From: Mangrovibacter plantisponsor
GTDB taxonomy: Bacteria; Pseudomonadota; Gammaproteobacteria; Enterobacterales; Enterobacteriaceae
DNA: 64,000 nt
Direction of reading: 5' to 3'
Assembly (NCBI RefSeq): GCF_003182475.1
Contig: NZ_QGTS01000003.1
Span: forward strand, 366,876-430,875
In this document: positions 36,702 to 46,575 of the stretch, piece after piece
How positions within the stretch are numbered: the stretch's first letter is position 1
Layout: the number at the start of each line of letters is the position of its first letter
Notes under the pieces: generated by a model
Database searches by the model: none
What the model was told of the DNA's origin: nothing
What the model saw: the letters and a program-made list of their open reading frames with translations, nothing else
Translations under genes and position numbers: made by a program

Positions 36702-38150
36702 ATGAAAAACGATCCACATCAGCTGCATATGGGTTATGTCTGGATGATATGTCTGGTCGCAGCCTGCGGCGGTTTATTATTCGGTTTTGACTGGGTGGTT
36801 GTTGGTGGCGCGAAGCCATTTTATGAAGCCTATTATTCGATTACTGACCCTGCCACTTCAGGATGGGCGATGAGCTCAGCACTGGTCGGCTGCGTTTTTG
36901 GCGCTATGAGTGCAGGCTGGCTGGCAGATAAATTCGGACGTAAAACTCCACTTATTTTATCTGCATTCCTGTTTACCGCTTCTGCAGTGGGTATCGCATT
37001 CTCAACACACTTCGATATCTTTATCGCCTTTCGTATTATTGGCGGATTAGGTATCGGTATCGCTTCAGCTATTAGTCCGCTGTATATTGCCGAAGTCAGT
37101 CCGGCAGAAAAACGCGGGCGTTTTGTCGCCATTAATCAGTTAACAATCGTTATTGGTGTACTGGCTGCGCAAATTGTTAATTTGCTTATTGCTCGCCCGG
37201 TGGAAACAGGGGCGACGCTGATTGATATTCAGCAAAGCTGGAATGGGCAGCTTGGCTGGCGCTGGATGTTTGGTGCAGGCGTGGTACCCGCAGTTGCGTT
37301 TCTGGTGCTGATGTTTCTGGTACCTGAGTCACCTCGTTGGCTGGTGCGTGCAGGAAAAGAACAAAGTGCCCGGAATATGCTTGCCAGAATAGGTGACCAG
37401 CACTATGCCGATGCAACATTTACAGAAATCAAAACGGCCACTACTCAGGCTCATGCAGATAACCAGCAAGTCCATTTGCGTTCCCTGCTTGATAAAAATG
37501 TCCGCCCTGTTCTGTTTATTGGCATGGTAATAGCTGTCTTTCAGCAGTGGTGTGGCATTAATGTCATATTCAATTATGCACAGGAAATATTTGCGTCTGC
37601 GGGTTTTGATATTAACAGTACACTGAAATCTATTGTGGCTACCGGGCTCATTAATCTGATCTTCACTATCATTGCCTTACCCCTGGTAGATAAAGTCGGG
37701 CGCAGAAAATTAATGTTGATTGGCGCTGGTGGGTTGACGGTGATTTATGCCGCGATTGCCACAGCCTATGCTACAGGAACCATGGGCCTGCCTGTGCTGC
37801 TACTTGTTCTGGCTGCTATCGCCGTTTATGCGCTGACACTGGCACCAGTGACATGGGTATTATTGTCTGAAATATTTCCAGCCAGGGTGCGCGGCCTTGC
37901 TATGTCGGTAGGAACACTTGCTTTGTGGGTTGCCTGCTTTGTATTGACGTACACGTTCCCGTTACTTAATGCAGGGTTGGGAGCAGCTGGCAGTTTCTTG
38001 TTATATGGCGTGATCTGTGCAATGGGTTTTGTCTTTATATTCCGGAAAATCCCTGAAACTAAGGGTGTATCACTGGAAGTCCTTGAGCAAAAAATGTTGA
38101 GCGCCACAGTAAAGTCGGTGCCTTTTGAAACGAAAAAACACTCAGTCTGA
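36702..38150 (+). CDS. Sugar porter family MFS transporter
   Basis: 482 residues from the ATG at 36702 (GAGG seven bases upstream); the ATG at 36696 is too close to the RBS. Sugar-porter signatures are complete: DKFGRKTP after TM2, PLYIAEVSPAEKRGRFVAINQ, VPESPRWLV in the middle loop, QQWCGINVIFNYAQEIF in TM7, DKVGRRK, SEIFPARVRG and the C-terminal PETKG. Such carriers (XylE, GalP, AraE, IolT) are proton symporters for monosaccharides or inositols. The substrate here is unknown. Operon partners are the DUF5107 protein and an aldose epimerase; no sugar kinase is linked. Confidence 0.94.
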   Translation: MKNDPHQLHMGYVWMICLVAACGGLLFGFDWVVVGGAKPFYEAYYSITDPATSGWAMSSALVGCVFGAMSAGWLADKFGRKTPLILSAFLFTASAVGIAFSTHFDIFIAFRIIGGLGIGIASAISPLYIAEVSPAEKRGRFVAINQLTIVIGVLAAQIVNLLIARPVETGATLIDIQQSWNGQLGWRWMFGAGVVPAVAFLVLMFLVPESPRWLVRAGKEQSARNMLARIGDQHYADATFTEIKTATTQAHADNQQVHLRSLLDKNVRPVLFIGMVIAVFQQWCGINVIFNYAQEIFASAGFDINSTLKSIVATGLINLIFTIIALPLVDKVGRRKLMLIGAGGLTVIYAAIATAYATGTMGLPVLLLVLAAIAVYALTLAPVTWVLLSEIFPARVRGLAMSVGTLALWVACFVLTYTFPLLNAGLGAAGSFLLYGVICAMGFVFIFRKIPETKGVSLEVLEQKMLSATVKSVPFETKKHSV

Positions 38151-38163
38151 CAGTCTGGTGATA

Positions 38164-39027
38164 ATGGCTAATTATACTATTGAAAATCCGTGCCTGCGGG
38201 CACGGATAACTGATAACGGCGCATGCCTGTTAAGTCTTGAATGCCTGGGTAATGGCGGGCATATTCTCCGGCAATGGTTGGTAAAAGACATATGGCATCC
38301 TGCTGAGTCCGCAATGTTTCCTATGTTACCCTTTGCAAACAGAATCGCGGGTAATTGTTTTTCTGTGAGAGATAAGATATACACACTTCCCCAATCGCCA
38401 TTCAATGATCCCTACTATCTTCATGGTAATGGGTGGTTAACTCAGTGGCGTTTATTAGAAATAAAAGACAGCTATATTATTTTGCGTTCACAACCAGCTC
38501 CAATAGGTATCTATTATTATATTGCCGATATTGAGTATCGTCTAATAGATAATCAATTCACAGCAAAAATCACGCTGATCCACCTTGGCAAACAGGCAGC
38601 ACCATATGGCGCGGGTTTCCACCCATTCTTTCAAACATCTCTGGATGATACAGTGCAATTTTCATCAACCGGATATTGGTCAGAAAATGAATTCCATTTA
38701 GCCGATGAATGGCATGAAGAGATTCCCGGATATATGAATTTTTCTCAACCCAGGGTGCCATCTGCAAAATGGATAAATAATTGCTACTCTGGGTGGAATG
38801 GCGTGGCACAAATAACAAACCGACTCAGAAAAATCACTCTCAGCAGTGATTTACCCTGGCTAATGGTTTACCAGAATGGAAATGACAACTTTGTATGCCT
38901 TGAACCACAGTCACATCAGGTAAATGCACATAATATTCCAGGCAGGCCGGGGTTACGCATGCTTAAACAAGGAGACTCCTACAGTATTGATATGTCGATT
39001 AAAATAGTGGCGTTACCTCAGTATTGA
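38164..39027 (+). CDS. Aldose 1-epimerase (mutarotase) family protein
   Basis: 287 residues from the ATG at 38164, 13 bp after the transporter stop; the longer frame would overlap the transporter gene. Seen: ITDNGACLLSLECLG at the start, FPMLPFANRIAGNCF, YYLHGNGWLTQW with the catalytic-type His, and YGAGFHPFFQTS. The family interconverts alpha and beta anomers of aldoses. It resembles stand-alone epimerases linked to sugar operons more than GalM. The 3' end faces the silS-like gene with a 9-bp gap. Confidence 0.88.
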   Translation: MANYTIENPCLRARITDNGACLLSLECLGNGGHILRQWLVKDIWHPAESAMFPMLPFANRIAGNCFSVRDKIYTLPQSPFNDPYYLHGNGWLTQWRLLEIKDSYIILRSQPAPIGIYYYIADIEYRLIDNQFTAKITLIHLGKQAAPYGAGFHPFFQTSLDDTVQFSSTGYWSENEFHLADEWHEEIPGYMNFSQPRVPSAKWINNCYSGWNGVAQITNRLRKITLSSDLPWLMVYQNGNDNFVCLEPQSHQVNAHNIPGRPGLRMLKQGDSYSIDMSIKIVALPQY

Positions 39028-39036
39028 AATGCGTCG

Positions 39037-40485
39037 CTACATCCGGGGAATCGATATAATGAAACGTGTTGAAACTGCATCGGATTCGACACGGATTTTA
39101 CCATGATGTAATGCCACTATTGATTTAACTATTGCCAGTCCGATCCCACTCCCTTCACCTTTTCTTTGCCTGGACGGGTCTACACGATAGAAGCGATCAA
39201 ACAACCGTGGCAGATGTTCCTCTGGTATGGGAGCGCCTGGGTTTTCAACAGTGAGATCGAAATTGTGCTCGTGCTCTAGTACCGATACCGTAATAACCCT
39301 TCCTTCTGGAGTATATCGCAAAGCATTCGACAGAAGATTGTTGAGCACTCTACGGTACATCAGTGGGTCTCCGGTGATAAGGCATGATCGCCCGTTAAAT
39401 AGTAGTGCTACATTGCGGTCTTCTGCCCATGCTTCGAAGAAGTCAAAAACCTTGCCGACCTCTACACTGAGGTCAAATATCACCATTTCTGAAAGTAACT
39501 GGTGGTTATCAGCCTGTGCCAGGAACAGCATATCGCTGACCATTTTGGTCATTCTGTTGTATTCTTCCAGGCTGGAATAAAGTACATCCTCCAGTTCCTT
39601 CTGGGTTCGGCTCTGGCTAAGTGCGATTTCAGTTTGTGTAACCAGATTGGTTATCGGTGTCCTGATTTCGTGCGCAATATCGGCAGAAAAATTAGCCTGC
39701 CGGTTAAACACATCTTCAATTTTAGCAATCATGTAATTAAACGAAATCACTAACTGTTCCAGTTCAATTGGAACGCGAGATGAATCCAGTCGCTCATCAA
39801 GCTTATCGGAAGTGATGTTCTTAATGGTATTACTTACCTTTCTTAGAGGTTGATGCCCTTGTCTCACCGCGAAGTGGATTATAAAAATAATCACAAGGCT
39901 TATCACAATGGCAATAGCCACTAGTTTCTTCTTCAACGCATCAAGATAATGGAGGTGAAAGTTAATTGAGAGCCCAATAATCAGCTGATAACTCTGTTGT
40001 TTTCCTCCAAATGATGCCTGACCCGAAGCAACAATAACCCGGTATGTTTGATTATTTATTAGGGGGGACTGGTTACCAGTTATCGAATTAACCTCTGGTT
40101 TCCAGAGGAACACATCCCCACTATTCAGGTGTGAAAGAAAACTGGCATCTTCTTTGGCAAGGTGGAGTTTAGAACCCTGTGGAGAACTGAATAACGTTTC
40201 TCCATGTGAATTTTCTATCAATACCGAAATATCCCGGTAGCCCGCGATCAAATCCTGTAGTTGTTTTACCCTCTGTGGTTCCTGCGCTGCTGGTGAATGC
40301 AGTATTTCATTGATCCTGGCGCTGAATTGCTGGAGGTCATTAACATCCTGCTGTGCAAAATGGTCCTCAACGGAATGCAGCATTATCCATGTGAAAGTAA
40401 TAAACCCCAAAATAGTCGACAAGCTGATGAAGAACGTCAACCTCAGAGCCAGCGAAAACGGGCGGCCGGGTAAATTAATATTCAT
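39037..40485 (-). CDS. Heavy-metal sensor histidine kinase, SilS/PcoS/CusS type
   Basis: 482 residues from the ATG at 40485, which overlaps the regulator stop by 11 bp and has GGAG seven bases upstream. TM1 near residues 12-35 ([22 protein letters not shown]), a periplasmic sensor loop, a second TM, HAMP, the His box [17 protein letters not shown], and N, G1 and G2 boxes ([25 protein letters not shown]). The N-terminal [18 protein letters not shown] matches my memory of SilS/PcoS. Should sense periplasmic Ag(I) or Cu(I) and phosphorylate the regulator encoded just upstream. Confidence 0.93.
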   Translation of the reverse strand: MNINLPGRPFSLALRLTFFISLSTILGFITFTWIMLHSVEDHFAQQDVNDLQQFSARINEILHSPAAQEPQRVKQLQDLIAGYRDISVLIENSHGETLFSSPQGSKLHLAKEDASFLSHLNSGDVFLWKPEVNSITGNQSPLINNQTYRVIVASGQASFGGKQQSYQLIIGLSINFHLHYLDALKKKLVAIAIVISLVIIFIIHFAVRQGHQPLRKVSNTIKNITSDKLDERLDSSRVPIELEQLVISFNYMIAKIEDVFNRQANFSADIAHEIRTPITNLVTQTEIALSQSRTQKELEDVLYSSLEEYNRMTKMVSDMLFLAQADNHQLLSEMVIFDLSVEVGKVFDFFEAWAEDRNVALLFNGRSCLITGDPLMYRRVLNNLLSNALRYTPEGRVITVSVLEHEHNFDLTVENPGAPIPEEHLPRLFDRFYRVDPSRQRKGEGSGIGLAIVKSIVALHHGKIRVESDAVSTRFIISIPRM

Positions 40486-41158
40486 CAGGGGTCTCCAGGG
40501 CATATCCCACCCCACGCACTGTCTGAATCAGTTTTAGTTCGTAGTCATTATCAATTTTGGCCCGCAGGCGCTTTACAGCGACATCAATCGCATTGGTATC
40601 ACTGTCGAAGTTCATGTCCCACACCTGAGAGGCAATCAGGGAACGCGGAAGCACTTCACCTTTATGGCGAATAAAAAACTCCAGCAAGCTAAACTCCTTG
40701 CTTGTTAACAGAATTCGATTGCCCGCCCGGCTTACTTTTCTGGACACAAGGTCAACCATCAGGTCTGCTACCTTAAACTGGCTTTCAGGGATGACTGTAT
40801 TACCACGGCGGAGCAGTGTTCTGACACGTGCAAGAAGTTCGGCAAATGCAAAAGGCTTGATCAAATAGTCATCAGCGCCAAGTTCAAGCCCCTTGACCCG
40901 GTGTTCTACAGTACCAAGGGCTGTTAACAGCAAGATTGGTAATCCTTTTCCAGCTGAACGCAGCATGCGAACCACATCCCAGCCATTCACGTCAGGAAGC
41001 ATAATATCTAAAATTAAAAGATCATATTCTGCCGTATTCGCAAGGTGATAGCCTGTTAAGCCATTGTCGGTAAGATCTACTACAAATCCTGCTTCAGTCA
41101 GCCCTTTACACAAATATTCGCCTGTTTTTTTTTCATCTTCTACGATGAGTATTTTCAT
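40475..41158 (-). CDS. OmpR-family response regulator, SilR/PcoR/CusR type
   Basis: 227 residues from the ATG at 41158, six bases after GGGAG. The receiver domain has the phospho-acceptor Asp 51 (LLILDIMLP) and Lys in DDYLIKPF; the winged-helix output has [23 protein letters not shown] and [12 protein letters not shown]. Nearly identical in pattern to SilR/PcoR as I remember them. A CusR/PcoR-type box lies upstream of the linked SilE-like gene. No silCFBA or cus efflux genes follow. Confidence 0.94.
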   Translation of the reverse strand: MKILIVEDEKKTGEYLCKGLTEAGFVVDLTDNGLTGYHLANTAEYDLLILDIMLPDVNGWDVVRMLRSAGKGLPILLLTALGTVEHRVKGLELGADDYLIKPFAFAELLARVRTLLRRGNTVIPESQFKVADLMVDLVSRKVSRAGNRILLTSKEFSLLEFFIRHKGEVLPRSLIASQVWDMNFDSDTNAIDVAVKRLRAKIDNDYELKLIQTVRGVGYALETPDEY

Positions 41159-41345
41159 CAACTACTCCCTCTGTTTTATATATACCAGATAAAACCCGGC
41201 AAAAAGTTGGGTATCCTTGTCGCAATGACATCGCAAACAGCCTTATGTCAGTTTTGGTCTGAAACAAAATTGGGCACCAGAACAGTACCCAACACAGATA
41301 AAAATTGCAGGTAATTTACCCCTGATACTCACCGGCGCAGACGTT

Positions 41346-41714
41346 TTAAATAGAGTCCCCAGATTTTTGCATCATCTGCAAATGTTTTTCTGATGCCCGC
41401 ATATGTGGGCCTGATTCCCCATTATGTGTAAACTTATGCATAATGGCGGCACGTTCATGTTCGTTCAGTGAGGAAAATGGTTTTGTCCCGTTTCCATCTT
41501 CTGTGGTGTGCGATACCTGCGTCTCCATCATTTTGTTGTGCCATTCATTTTTCCCAGGCCTACTACTCATATCACAGTTGACCATTGATTCATGTTCAGA
41601 CTGGGCCTGGTGGTGCGCTGTATCACTTATTTCAGTGAGATGCTGTGGTTCAGCAGCCCAAACCGATGCCATTGTTCCAAAAGAAACTACGATAGCCAAA
41701 GCAATTTTTTTCAT
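41346..41714 (-). CDS. SilE/PcoE-like periplasmic metal-binding protein
   Basis: 122 residues. Signal peptide MKKIALAIVVSFGTMASVWA, mature part rich in His and Met. The C-terminal block SLNEHERAAIMHKFTHNGESGPHMRASEKHLQMM is the SilE/PcoE repeat motif. SilE binds several Ag(I) ions through His/Met pairs and becomes helical on binding. RBS GGAG eight bases before the ATG. It lies upstream of the regulator genes on the same strand, whereas in plasmid sil and pco loci silE/pcoE lies after the RS pair. Confidence 0.85.
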   Translation of the reverse strand: MKKIALAIVVSFGTMASVWAAEPQHLTEISDTAHHQAQSEHESMVNCDMSSRPGKNEWHNKMMETQVSHTTEDGNGTKPFSSLNEHERAAIMHKFTHNGESGPHMRASEKHLQMMQKSGDSI

Positions 41715-41830
41715 AACAGTTACTCCATGATATTTAGTGGTTTCTGTAAATCAGTTGGTGTTATCAACTGAATAATCTCTGTATGAAACTCACTTTACAG
41801 GGGTAACACTGTTGGGCTGGTGACGCATTG

Positions 41831-41846
41831 ATGACAAACTTGTCAT
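41831..41846. promoter_or_regulatory. CusR/PcoR/SilR-type copper-silver box
   Basis: ATGACAA-AC-TTGTCAT is a perfect palindrome and matches the core of the CusR box (ATGACAA-N2-TTGTCAT). It is 117 bp upstream of the SilE-like start codon. Confidence 0.8.
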
Positions 41847-42058
41847 AATGCAAAGACTAACGAAATTAGCAGTATGCGCACGCCTTATCTATTTTTTTTT
41901 AAACGCGAGTTTCCTGCACCTGGTCTGATAAGAAAGTTGCTCAGTCTTTCGGCATTAACACCTGTTTTTCCATAGTACAAACAGTAAGTGCATTGTTCAG
42001 TACGCACTATGGCTATTACTACGGCTTAGTGCTTTAGCTATTTTTTAGCTTTGTATTC

Positions 42059-42076
42059 CAGAAATAGTTATTTCTG
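42059..42076. promoter_or_regulatory. Palindrome upstream of ssuE
   Basis: CAGAAATA-GT-TATTTCTG, perfect 8-bp arms, about 80 bp before the ssuE start. Candidate site for Cbl or CysB; neither has a palindrome of exactly this kind in my memory, so the factor is open. Confidence 0.4.
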
Positions 42077-42157
42077 TCCCTCCAGGCAACCTGCCACACT
42101 TATCCAACTTGTTATTAATAAGTAAAAATAAATAACTTTTTGTTATAAGGAGTTGCT

Positions 42158-42718
42158 ATGCGTGTTTTAACACTCGCGGGAAGCCCGCATTACCCTTCCC
42201 GTTCCACGGCACTGCTCAGCCGTGCCGGGCAATGGCTGGAAAACCAGGGAATTGAAGTTCTGCCGTGGCACATTAACAACCTGCCACATGAAGATCTTTT
42301 TACTGCAAGGTTCGACAGCCCGGCACTTGCCACATTCACCTCACAACTTGCCAGCGCAGATGGGCTTATCATCGCAACCCCTATCTACAAAGCTTCATTT
42401 ACAGGCGTACTGAAAACACTTCTTGATTTGCTTGGGGAACGGGCACTGGAACACAAAGTGGTGTTACCACTGGCAACAGCAGGTTCTCTGGCACACATGC
42501 TGGCAGTGGATTACAGCCTCAAACCCGTACTTTGCGCACTCAAAGCACAAGAGATCCTGCACAGCGTCTTCGCAGAAGACAGCCAAATATCCATAGATGC
42601 GCATTCAACGCTGTTCTCTTCTGCATTGGAAAAACGCTTACTCACTGCCCTGGAGAACTTCACTGAAGCACTGGGTCGCCATCATCACCCAAATACACTG
42701 ATGCGCCAAACGGCCTGA
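42158..42718 (+). CDS. ssuE: NADPH-dependent FMN reductase SsuE
   Basis: 186 residues, flavodoxin-like. Supplies reduced FMN to the monooxygenase SsuD. Seen: LTLAGSPHYPSRSTALL, the flavin phosphate loop near residue 10, IIATPIYKASFTGVLKTLLDLL, and LPLATAGSLAHMLAVDYSLKPVL. AAGGAG precedes the ATG. First gene of ssuEADCB, the same order as in E. coli, for using sulfur from alkanesulfonates during sulfate starvation. Confidence 0.95.
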   Translation: MRVLTLAGSPHYPSRSTALLSRAGQWLENQGIEVLPWHINNLPHEDLFTARFDSPALATFTSQLASADGLIIATPIYKASFTGVLKTLLDLLGERALEHKVVLPLATAGSLAHMLAVDYSLKPVLCALKAQEILHSVFAEDSQISIDAHSTLFSSALEKRLLTALENFTEALGRHHHPNTLMRQTA

Positions 42719-42733
42719 TTTAAGGAGCACACG

Positions 42734-43690
42734 ATGTTTTCAAGGAGTAAACAATTCACCGCCACTGTGCTGGTAAGCCTGCTGAGCATCGCGTCAGCGG
42801 TATTTGCCGCAGATACCCCGGCACAATTACGTATTGGTTACCAAAAAGGGTCTGTTGCGCTGGTCATGGCAAAAAGTGAGCAGTTGCTGGAGAAAAAATT
42901 CCCGCAAACCACTATTACATGGACAGAATTCCCCGCCGGGCCACAAATGCTGGAGGCGCTGAATGTAGGCAGCATTGATCTTGCCAGTACAGGTGAAGTG
43001 CCGCCAATTTTTGCCCAGGCAGCAGGAGGCAGCCTTGTCTATGTAGGGTCAGAGCCACCAAAACCCAAAGCAGAAGTGATATTGGTGGCAAAAAACAGCG
43101 CCATTAAGAGTGTTACAGAATTGAAAGGCCGCAAAGTGGCTTTCCAGAAAGGGTCCAGCGCACATAACTTATTGCTATTGCAACTGCAAAAGGCCGGGTT
43201 GAAATTCAGCGACATCCGTCCGATATATCTCACACCGGCCGATGCCCGTGCGGCTTTTGTACAGGGTGATGTTGATGCATGGGCAATCTGGGATCCGTAC
43301 TATTCCGCCGCGCTGTTGCAGGGTAATGCCAGAGTGCTGGCCGATGGCAGCAACATCAGCAGAGCCGGTTCTTTTTATCTGGCTGCCCACAGCTTTGCCG
43401 AACAACACAGCCCTTTTCTCAGGCAAGTCCTGCAGGTTTTAACTCAGGCCGAGGCGCTGACCCGTACTCAACGAGCCCGGAGTATTACTCTGCTGGCAAA
43501 GAATCTGGGGTTACCTGAAAAGGTCATTGCCAGTTATCTCGACCACCGACCTGAAATAACTATCACGCCTGTCGATGAGGCAACACTGAAAGCACAGCAG
43601 AAAACGGCAGACCTTTTTTATCAAAACCATTTGATACCCGTCCCGGTTGATGTTGCCAGCCATATCTGGCACTTCCCGTCAGCCCAATAA
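42734..43690 (+). CDS. ssuA: Aliphatic sulfonate ABC transporter, substrate-binding protein SsuA
   Basis: 318 residues. Sec signal peptide ending SAVFAADTP. Mature NMT1/TauA-like binding protein: [65 protein letters not shown] and DAWAIWDPY. Binds alkanesulfonates in the periplasm for SsuBC. AAGGAG six bases upstream. Confidence 0.95.
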   Translation: MFSRSKQFTATVLVSLLSIASAVFAADTPAQLRIGYQKGSVALVMAKSEQLLEKKFPQTTITWTEFPAGPQMLEALNVGSIDLASTGEVPPIFAQAAGGSLVYVGSEPPKPKAEVILVAKNSAIKSVTELKGRKVAFQKGSSAHNLLLLQLQKAGLKFSDIRPIYLTPADARAAFVQGDVDAWAIWDPYYSAALLQGNARVLADGSNISRAGSFYLAAHSFAEQHSPFLRQVLQVLTQAEALTRTQRARSITLLAKNLGLPEKVIASYLDHRPEITITPVDEATLKAQQKTADLFYQNHLIPVPVDVASHIWHFPSAQ

Positions 43691-43706
43691 ATACAGGAGA
43701 TGTACC

Positions 43707-44867
43707 ATGAGTCTGAATATTTTCTGGTTCCTGCCAACTCACGGTGATGGCCATTACCTTGCCAGTGACGAATCTGCGCGCGTTGTTGACCACGCATACC
43801 TGCAACAAATTGCTCAGGCTGCTGATCACCTTGGCTTTGGTGGAGTATTGATCCCGACAGGCCGCTCATGCGAAGACTCCTGGCTGGTAGCATCGTCACT
43901 CATTCCGGTCACCCGCAGGCTACGTTTCCTTGTTGCCCTGCGCCCCGGTGTGGTTTCGCCCACCCTTGCCGCGCGGCAGGCGGCCACCCTGGACAGGCTG
44001 TCCAATGGGCGTGCGTTATTTAACCTTGTTACCGGGGGGAATCCTGACGAACTGGCAGCAGAAGGCGTATTCCTTAACCATGCTGAACGCTATGAAGCCT
44101 CAGCGGAATTCACGCGGGTATGGCGGCGCTTATTGTCTGGTGAACAGGTAGATTTTGAAGGGAAGCATATCAAAGTTAAGGGGGCAAAACTGCTCTACCC
44201 GCCGGTACAGCAACCTTATCCGCCACTCTATTTTGGTGGTTCGTCTGATGCGGCACAGGATCTTGCCGCAGAACAGGTTGATCTCTACCTCACCTGGGGT
44301 GAACCACCAGAGCTGGTCAAAGAGAAGCTGGCACAGGTGCGTGAAAAAGCAGCAGCACTTGGCCGGACAGTACGTTTTGGAATTCGCTTACACGTCATTG
44401 TTCGTGAAACAAACGAAGAAGCCTGGCAGGCAGCCGATCGCCTTATTTCACGGCTTGATGATGAAACCCTTGCCAAAGCGCAGGAATCGCTCAACCGCTT
44501 TGACTCTGTTGGGCAAAGACGCATGGCGCAGTTACACAATGGGAAACGCGAAAACCTTGAGATAAGCCCAAATCTTTGGGCTGGTATTGGGCTGGTTCGC
44601 AGTGGTGCTGGAACGGCGCTGGTCGGTGACCCGCAAACAGTCGCACTACGTATAAAGGAATATGCCAGCCTGGGGATAGATACCTTTGTGCTTTCTGGTT
44701 ATCCGCACCTTGAAGAAGCCTGGCGCGTTGGCGAGTTATTATTCCCACTACTGGATGTTGCCGTTCCTGAAACACCGGCGCAACGAAGGCTGTCTGCCCA
44801 GGGAGAAATTATCGGCAATGAATTTGTGCCACACAAAACAGCACAGGCCCAGAGGGATAACCGATGA
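43707..44867 (+). CDS. ssuD: FMNH2-dependent alkanesulfonate monooxygenase SsuD
   Basis: 386 residues from the ATG at 43707, after CAGGAG, beginning [19 protein letters not shown] as in E. coli SsuD. Luciferase-like TIM barrel; blocks [23 protein letters not shown] and [11 protein letters not shown]. Cleaves alkanesulfonates to aldehyde and sulfite using FMNH2 from SsuE and oxygen. Overlaps ssuC at ATGA. Confidence 0.96.
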   Translation: MSLNIFWFLPTHGDGHYLASDESARVVDHAYLQQIAQAADHLGFGGVLIPTGRSCEDSWLVASSLIPVTRRLRFLVALRPGVVSPTLAARQAATLDRLSNGRALFNLVTGGNPDELAAEGVFLNHAERYEASAEFTRVWRRLLSGEQVDFEGKHIKVKGAKLLYPPVQQPYPPLYFGGSSDAAQDLAAEQVDLYLTWGEPPELVKEKLAQVREKAAALGRTVRFGIRLHVIVRETNEEAWQAADRLISRLDDETLAKAQESLNRFDSVGQRRMAQLHNGKRENLEISPNLWAGIGLVRSGAGTALVGDPQTVALRIKEYASLGIDTFVLSGYPHLEEAWRVGELLFPLLDVAVPETPAQRRLSAQGEIIGNEFVPHKTAQAQRDNR

Positions 44868-45646
44868 AAAAAGTTACCCGGGCGATACAGCCCTGGTTAG
44901 TTCCCTTTGCGCTTGTTGCTCTGTGGCAAATCGCAGCACAAACCGGCTGGATATCCTCACGGATATTTCCTTCACCAGAAGCTGTAATCCGCGCGTTCTG
45001 GCGGCTCACTGTTGATGGGGAGTTATTTCACAACCTGAGTATCAGCACATGGCGAGCGCTGTTCGGTTTCACGATTGGTGGCTCTGTTGGGTTATTGCTC
45101 GGGATAATCACAGGGTTGTCGCCACTTGGCGAACGGCTGTTTGATACATCCATTCAGATGCTACGGAATATTCCCCATCTGGCACTGATCCCACTGGTAA
45201 TACTGTGGTTTGGCATTGATGAAACAGCCAAAATTTTTCTGGTGGCGTTGGGCAGTCTGTTTCCGGTTTACCTGAATACATACCACGGGATTCGCAATAT
45301 TGACCGCGGGTTATTGGAGATGGCACGCAGCTATGGTCTAAATGGATTTAGCCTGTTCTGGCAAGTGATACTGCCAGGCGCGCTTCCCGCCATTATGGTG
45401 GGAATACGCTTCTCATTGGGGCTGATGTGGCTGACATTGATTGTGGCAGAAACCATTTCTGCCAGTGCTGGCATTGGGTATCTGGCCATGAACGCACGCG
45501 AATTTTTGCAAACGGACGTGGTTGTCGTCGCCATTATTCTCTATGCACTGCTGGGAAAACTGGCAGACAGCATTGCACTATTTCTTGAGCATATCTGGCT
45601 GCGCTGGCACCCGGCTTTCCAGCCTGAAACAGGAGAAACCGCATGA
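44864..45646 (+). CDS. ssuC: Aliphatic sulfonate ABC transporter permease SsuC
   Basis: 260 residues, about six TM helices. The BPD permease EAA-type motif is in [34 protein letters not shown]. Forms the inner-membrane channel with SsuB. Starts by a 4-bp overlap with ssuD and ends by a 4-bp overlap with ssuB. Confidence 0.95.
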   Translation: MKKVTRAIQPWLVPFALVALWQIAAQTGWISSRIFPSPEAVIRAFWRLTVDGELFHNLSISTWRALFGFTIGGSVGLLLGIITGLSPLGERLFDTSIQMLRNIPHLALIPLVILWFGIDETAKIFLVALGSLFPVYLNTYHGIRNIDRGLLEMARSYGLNGFSLFWQVILPGALPAIMVGIRFSLGLMWLTLIVAETISASAGIGYLAMNAREFLQTDVVVVAIILYALLGKLADSIALFLEHIWLRWHPAFQPETGETA

Positions 45647-46434
45647 CTGACCTTAACTCTTCGCGGCCCGCGCGTTTGAATACCGGGCTTCCCCTGGTAC
45701 TGGATGGTGTCAGCAAGCAGTACGGCACACGAACTATTCTGGACACCATTGATTTGCACATTCCTGCCGGGCAGTTTGTCGCTATTGTGGGCCGTAGCGG
45801 CTGCGGTAAAAGTACCCTGCTTCGCCTGCTTGCCGGGCTGGAAGCGGTATCTGGCGGCGAATTGCGTGCAGGAGGCATGCCACTGCGCCAGGCACAACAG
45901 GATATCAGGATGATGTTTCAGGAAGCTCGCCTGTTACCCTGGAAGAGTGTTCTCAATAATGTTGGGATCGGGCTTAAAGGCGACTGGCATGATACAGCGG
46001 GTAAAGCATTGAAAGCTGTGGGGCTGGAATCAAGAGGTACAGAATGGCCTTCTGCTCTCTCTGGGGGGCAAAAACAGCGTGTTGCACTGGCGCGAGCCCT
46101 CATCCACCAGCCTGGCCTGCTGTTACTGGATGAACCTCTGGGTGCACTGGATGCGTTAACCCGCATTGAAATGCAGGCACTTATCACGTCGTTATGGCAA
46201 AAACAGGGGTTCACTGTGTTGCTGGTTACACATGATGTGTCAGAAGCCGTCATGATGGCAGACCGGGTGTTATTGGTTGAAGAAGGCCGCATTGGGCTTG
46301 ATTTAATGATTGATTTACCCCACCCACGGCGGCGGGGTTCGGCTAAACTGGCCGACCTTGAGGCCAGTGTGCTGGACCGGATTCTCATCCCCTCCAGCAA
46401 CGATACATTTCCACGCACCTTATCAATGCCCTGA
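45643..46434 (+). CDS. ssuB: Aliphatic sulfonate ABC transporter ATP-binding protein SsuB
   Basis: 263 residues. Walker [11 protein letters not shown]-loop [12 protein letters not shown], signature [15 protein letters not shown], Walker [13 protein letters not shown] and the switch His in [14 protein letters not shown]. Energises sulfonate uptake. Last gene of the operon; a GC-rich hairpin follows. Confidence 0.95.
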   Translation: MTDLNSSRPARLNTGLPLVLDGVSKQYGTRTILDTIDLHIPAGQFVAIVGRSGCGKSTLLRLLAGLEAVSGGELRAGGMPLRQAQQDIRMMFQEARLLPWKSVLNNVGIGLKGDWHDTAGKALKAVGLESRGTEWPSALSGGQKQRVALARALIHQPGLLLLDEPLGALDALTRIEMQALITSLWQKQGFTVLLVTHDVSEAVMMADRVLLVEEGRIGLDLMIDLPHPRRRGSAKLADLEASVLDRILIPSSNDTFPRTLSMP

Positions 46435-46449
46435 TTACCGGCAGTTATT

Positions 46450-46467
46450 CAGAGGGCCCCCCCTCTG
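46450..46467 (+). terminator. Stem-loop after ssuB
   Basis: CAGAGGG/CCCTCTG with a CCCC loop, 16 bp past the ssuB stop; no U tract. Confidence 0.45.
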
Positions 46468-46497
46468 ATTGCGTGTCGCCAAAAACAGGCTTCACAC

Positions 46498-46532
46498 ATG
46501 CCGTGCCCAAAGTAAACAATTGAGCACGGCAT
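46498..46532. terminator. Inverted repeat between convergent ssuB and cbl
   Basis: ATGCCGTGC/GCACGGCAT, 9-bp arms with a 17-nt loop, in the gap between the two convergent genes. Could act for both. Confidence 0.4.
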
Positions 46533-46575
46533 ACCTCACAATAAAGTAAAGCAAGAAACGGGTTCTTCTCTGCCA

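Larger units (their letters stand above)
41715..42157. promoter_or_regulatory. Divergent control region silE-like / ssuE
   Basis: 443 bp without a gene. Holds the CusR/PcoR-type box (41831-41846) on the silE side and two palindromes near ssuE (42059-42076; ATAAC-N5-GTTAT at 42132-42146). A looser inverted repeat CCATAGT/ACTATGG spans 41970-42012. Confidence 0.6.
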
